Assembly (NCBI GenBank): GCA_026260175.1
Contig: JAKCWW010008001.1
Coordinates: 1 to 27,407 of the forward strand
Direction: 5' to 3'
Length of the DNA stretch: 27,407 nt
DNA from: Reticulitermes lucifugus
Lineage: Eukaryota; Arthropoda; Insecta; Blattodea; Rhinotermitidae
Under the pieces are notes generated by a model. It saw nothing but the letters and a program-made list of their open reading frames with translations. It was not told the DNA's origin and did not search any database. Both the position numbers and the translations under genes were made by a program. How positions within the stretch are numbered: position 1 is the stretch's first letter; every line of letters starts with the position of its first letter. Below, one piece after another: positions 26,933 to 27,407 of the stretch.

Positions 26933-27333
26933 CTTTAAACTTATTTTCCTATGGTAACTTCAAGAAGTTTGGGCCTGGGATGAATACAGAAGCAGCATTG
27001 CGACGTGTGGTGTACAGCTTGCTCATGCATCTGACATATACACAGCAGAATTGTTCAGTTGTCATAATGTAGCAGGTGTAGGTTCAGAGGAGGTGCAGTG
27101 CATGGAAGGTTTCAGTGTGAGGAAATGAATCACTTTGAACCATGGGATAGCCTCAGATTTGCCACTGATTCGAAAAGTACACGATTTCAGCAGCAATGCA
27201 GCAGACATTCAAGGTGCTTTTAACCTTTAATTATTCCAAATGGCTATCTACTGGTCTCTAAAATGTATTAGCGAATGGCCTAGCGTGCTGGTCTCTGTTG
27301 TTTATCTAGTGGTGTGCTGTAGGCACTCAGCAA

Positions 27334-27339
27334 AATAAA
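27334..27339 (+). terminator. Polyadenylation signal AATAAA
   Basis: A canonical hexamer about 400 bases after the PAK1IP1 stop codon. A T-rich stretch follows (CTGTTTTGTT), as expected downstream of a cleavage site. Confidence 0.6.
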
Positions 27340-27391
27340 TCTGTTTTGTTATACAGGGCATACACAAAAGAATGGTGCGGTTTCAAAAGTG

Positions 27392-27397
27392 AATAAA
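27392..27397 (+). terminator. Second polyadenylation signal AATAAA
   Basis: A second canonical hexamer 58 bases further on, at the window edge. It could serve as an alternative 3' end. Confidence 0.5.
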
Positions 27398-27407
27398 AAA
27401 TTTATGT

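Larger units (their letters stand above)
26933..27407 (+). other. PAK1IP1 3' untranslated region
   Basis: No long open frame follows the stop. Two AATAAA hexamers close the region. It may run past the window edge. Confidence 0.6.

Noticed and set aside
1-27407. An undescribed multi-gene system in this window.
   Set aside because: The two host genes are conserved single-copy-type genes with unrelated roles, and everything else that can be recognised is mobile-element debris or simple repeat.

Overview
This is nuclear DNA of an intron-rich arthropod. The repeats point to an insect of the cockroach/termite group (Blattodea): a Jockey/CR1-like LINE, a tRNA-derived SINE and a foldback family, all of kinds I associate with cockroach and termite assemblies. 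That placement is inference from recognition, not from a search. No bacterial operon, CRISPR array, rRNA gene or true tRNA gene was found.

Two host genes are readable exon by exon and are transcribed away from each other. On the minus strand, positions 13064 down to 1067 hold nine coding exons of an ENOSF1-type enolase-superfamily dehydratase (L-fuconate dehydratase family). It has 411 codons in continuous phase and every catalytic residue of the family; the final C-terminal exon lies beyond the left edge. On the plus strand, positions 22000-26932 hold a complete seven-exon gene of 381 codons for a PAK1IP1/Mak11-type WD40 protein of 60S ribosomal subunit assembly. Two polyadenylation signals lie near the right edge. 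The two genes have no obvious functional link.

The 8.9 kb between the genes, and the large introns, are filled with mobile-element debris. This comprises: a LINE copy in ENOSF1 intron 1 (about 8825-11626, minus) and a second copy of the same family (about 19535-20808, plus); at least three copies of one SINE family (about 6415-6643, 15690-15960, 17850-18124) plus other tRNA-like SINE fragments; a mariner element with intact terminal repeats that contains the 23-base run of N (17237-17623); a non-autonomous hAT-like element with an imperfect 8-bp target duplication just upstream of PAK1IP1 (21171-21751); four copies of a self-complementary foldback repeat; an inverted-repeat element in PAK1IP1 intron 5; a DDE-transposase fragment at the left edge; a 42-bp minisatellite; and two compound trinucleotide microsatellites.

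I see no gene cluster that amounts to an undescribed system. The points most worth a second look are the SINE family with a conserved double hairpin at its 3' end, the foldback family, a recurrent CTGA(N)GA...GAAAC-like motif, the upstream ORF ending one base before the PAK1IP1 start codon, and weak splice donors in ENOSF1.
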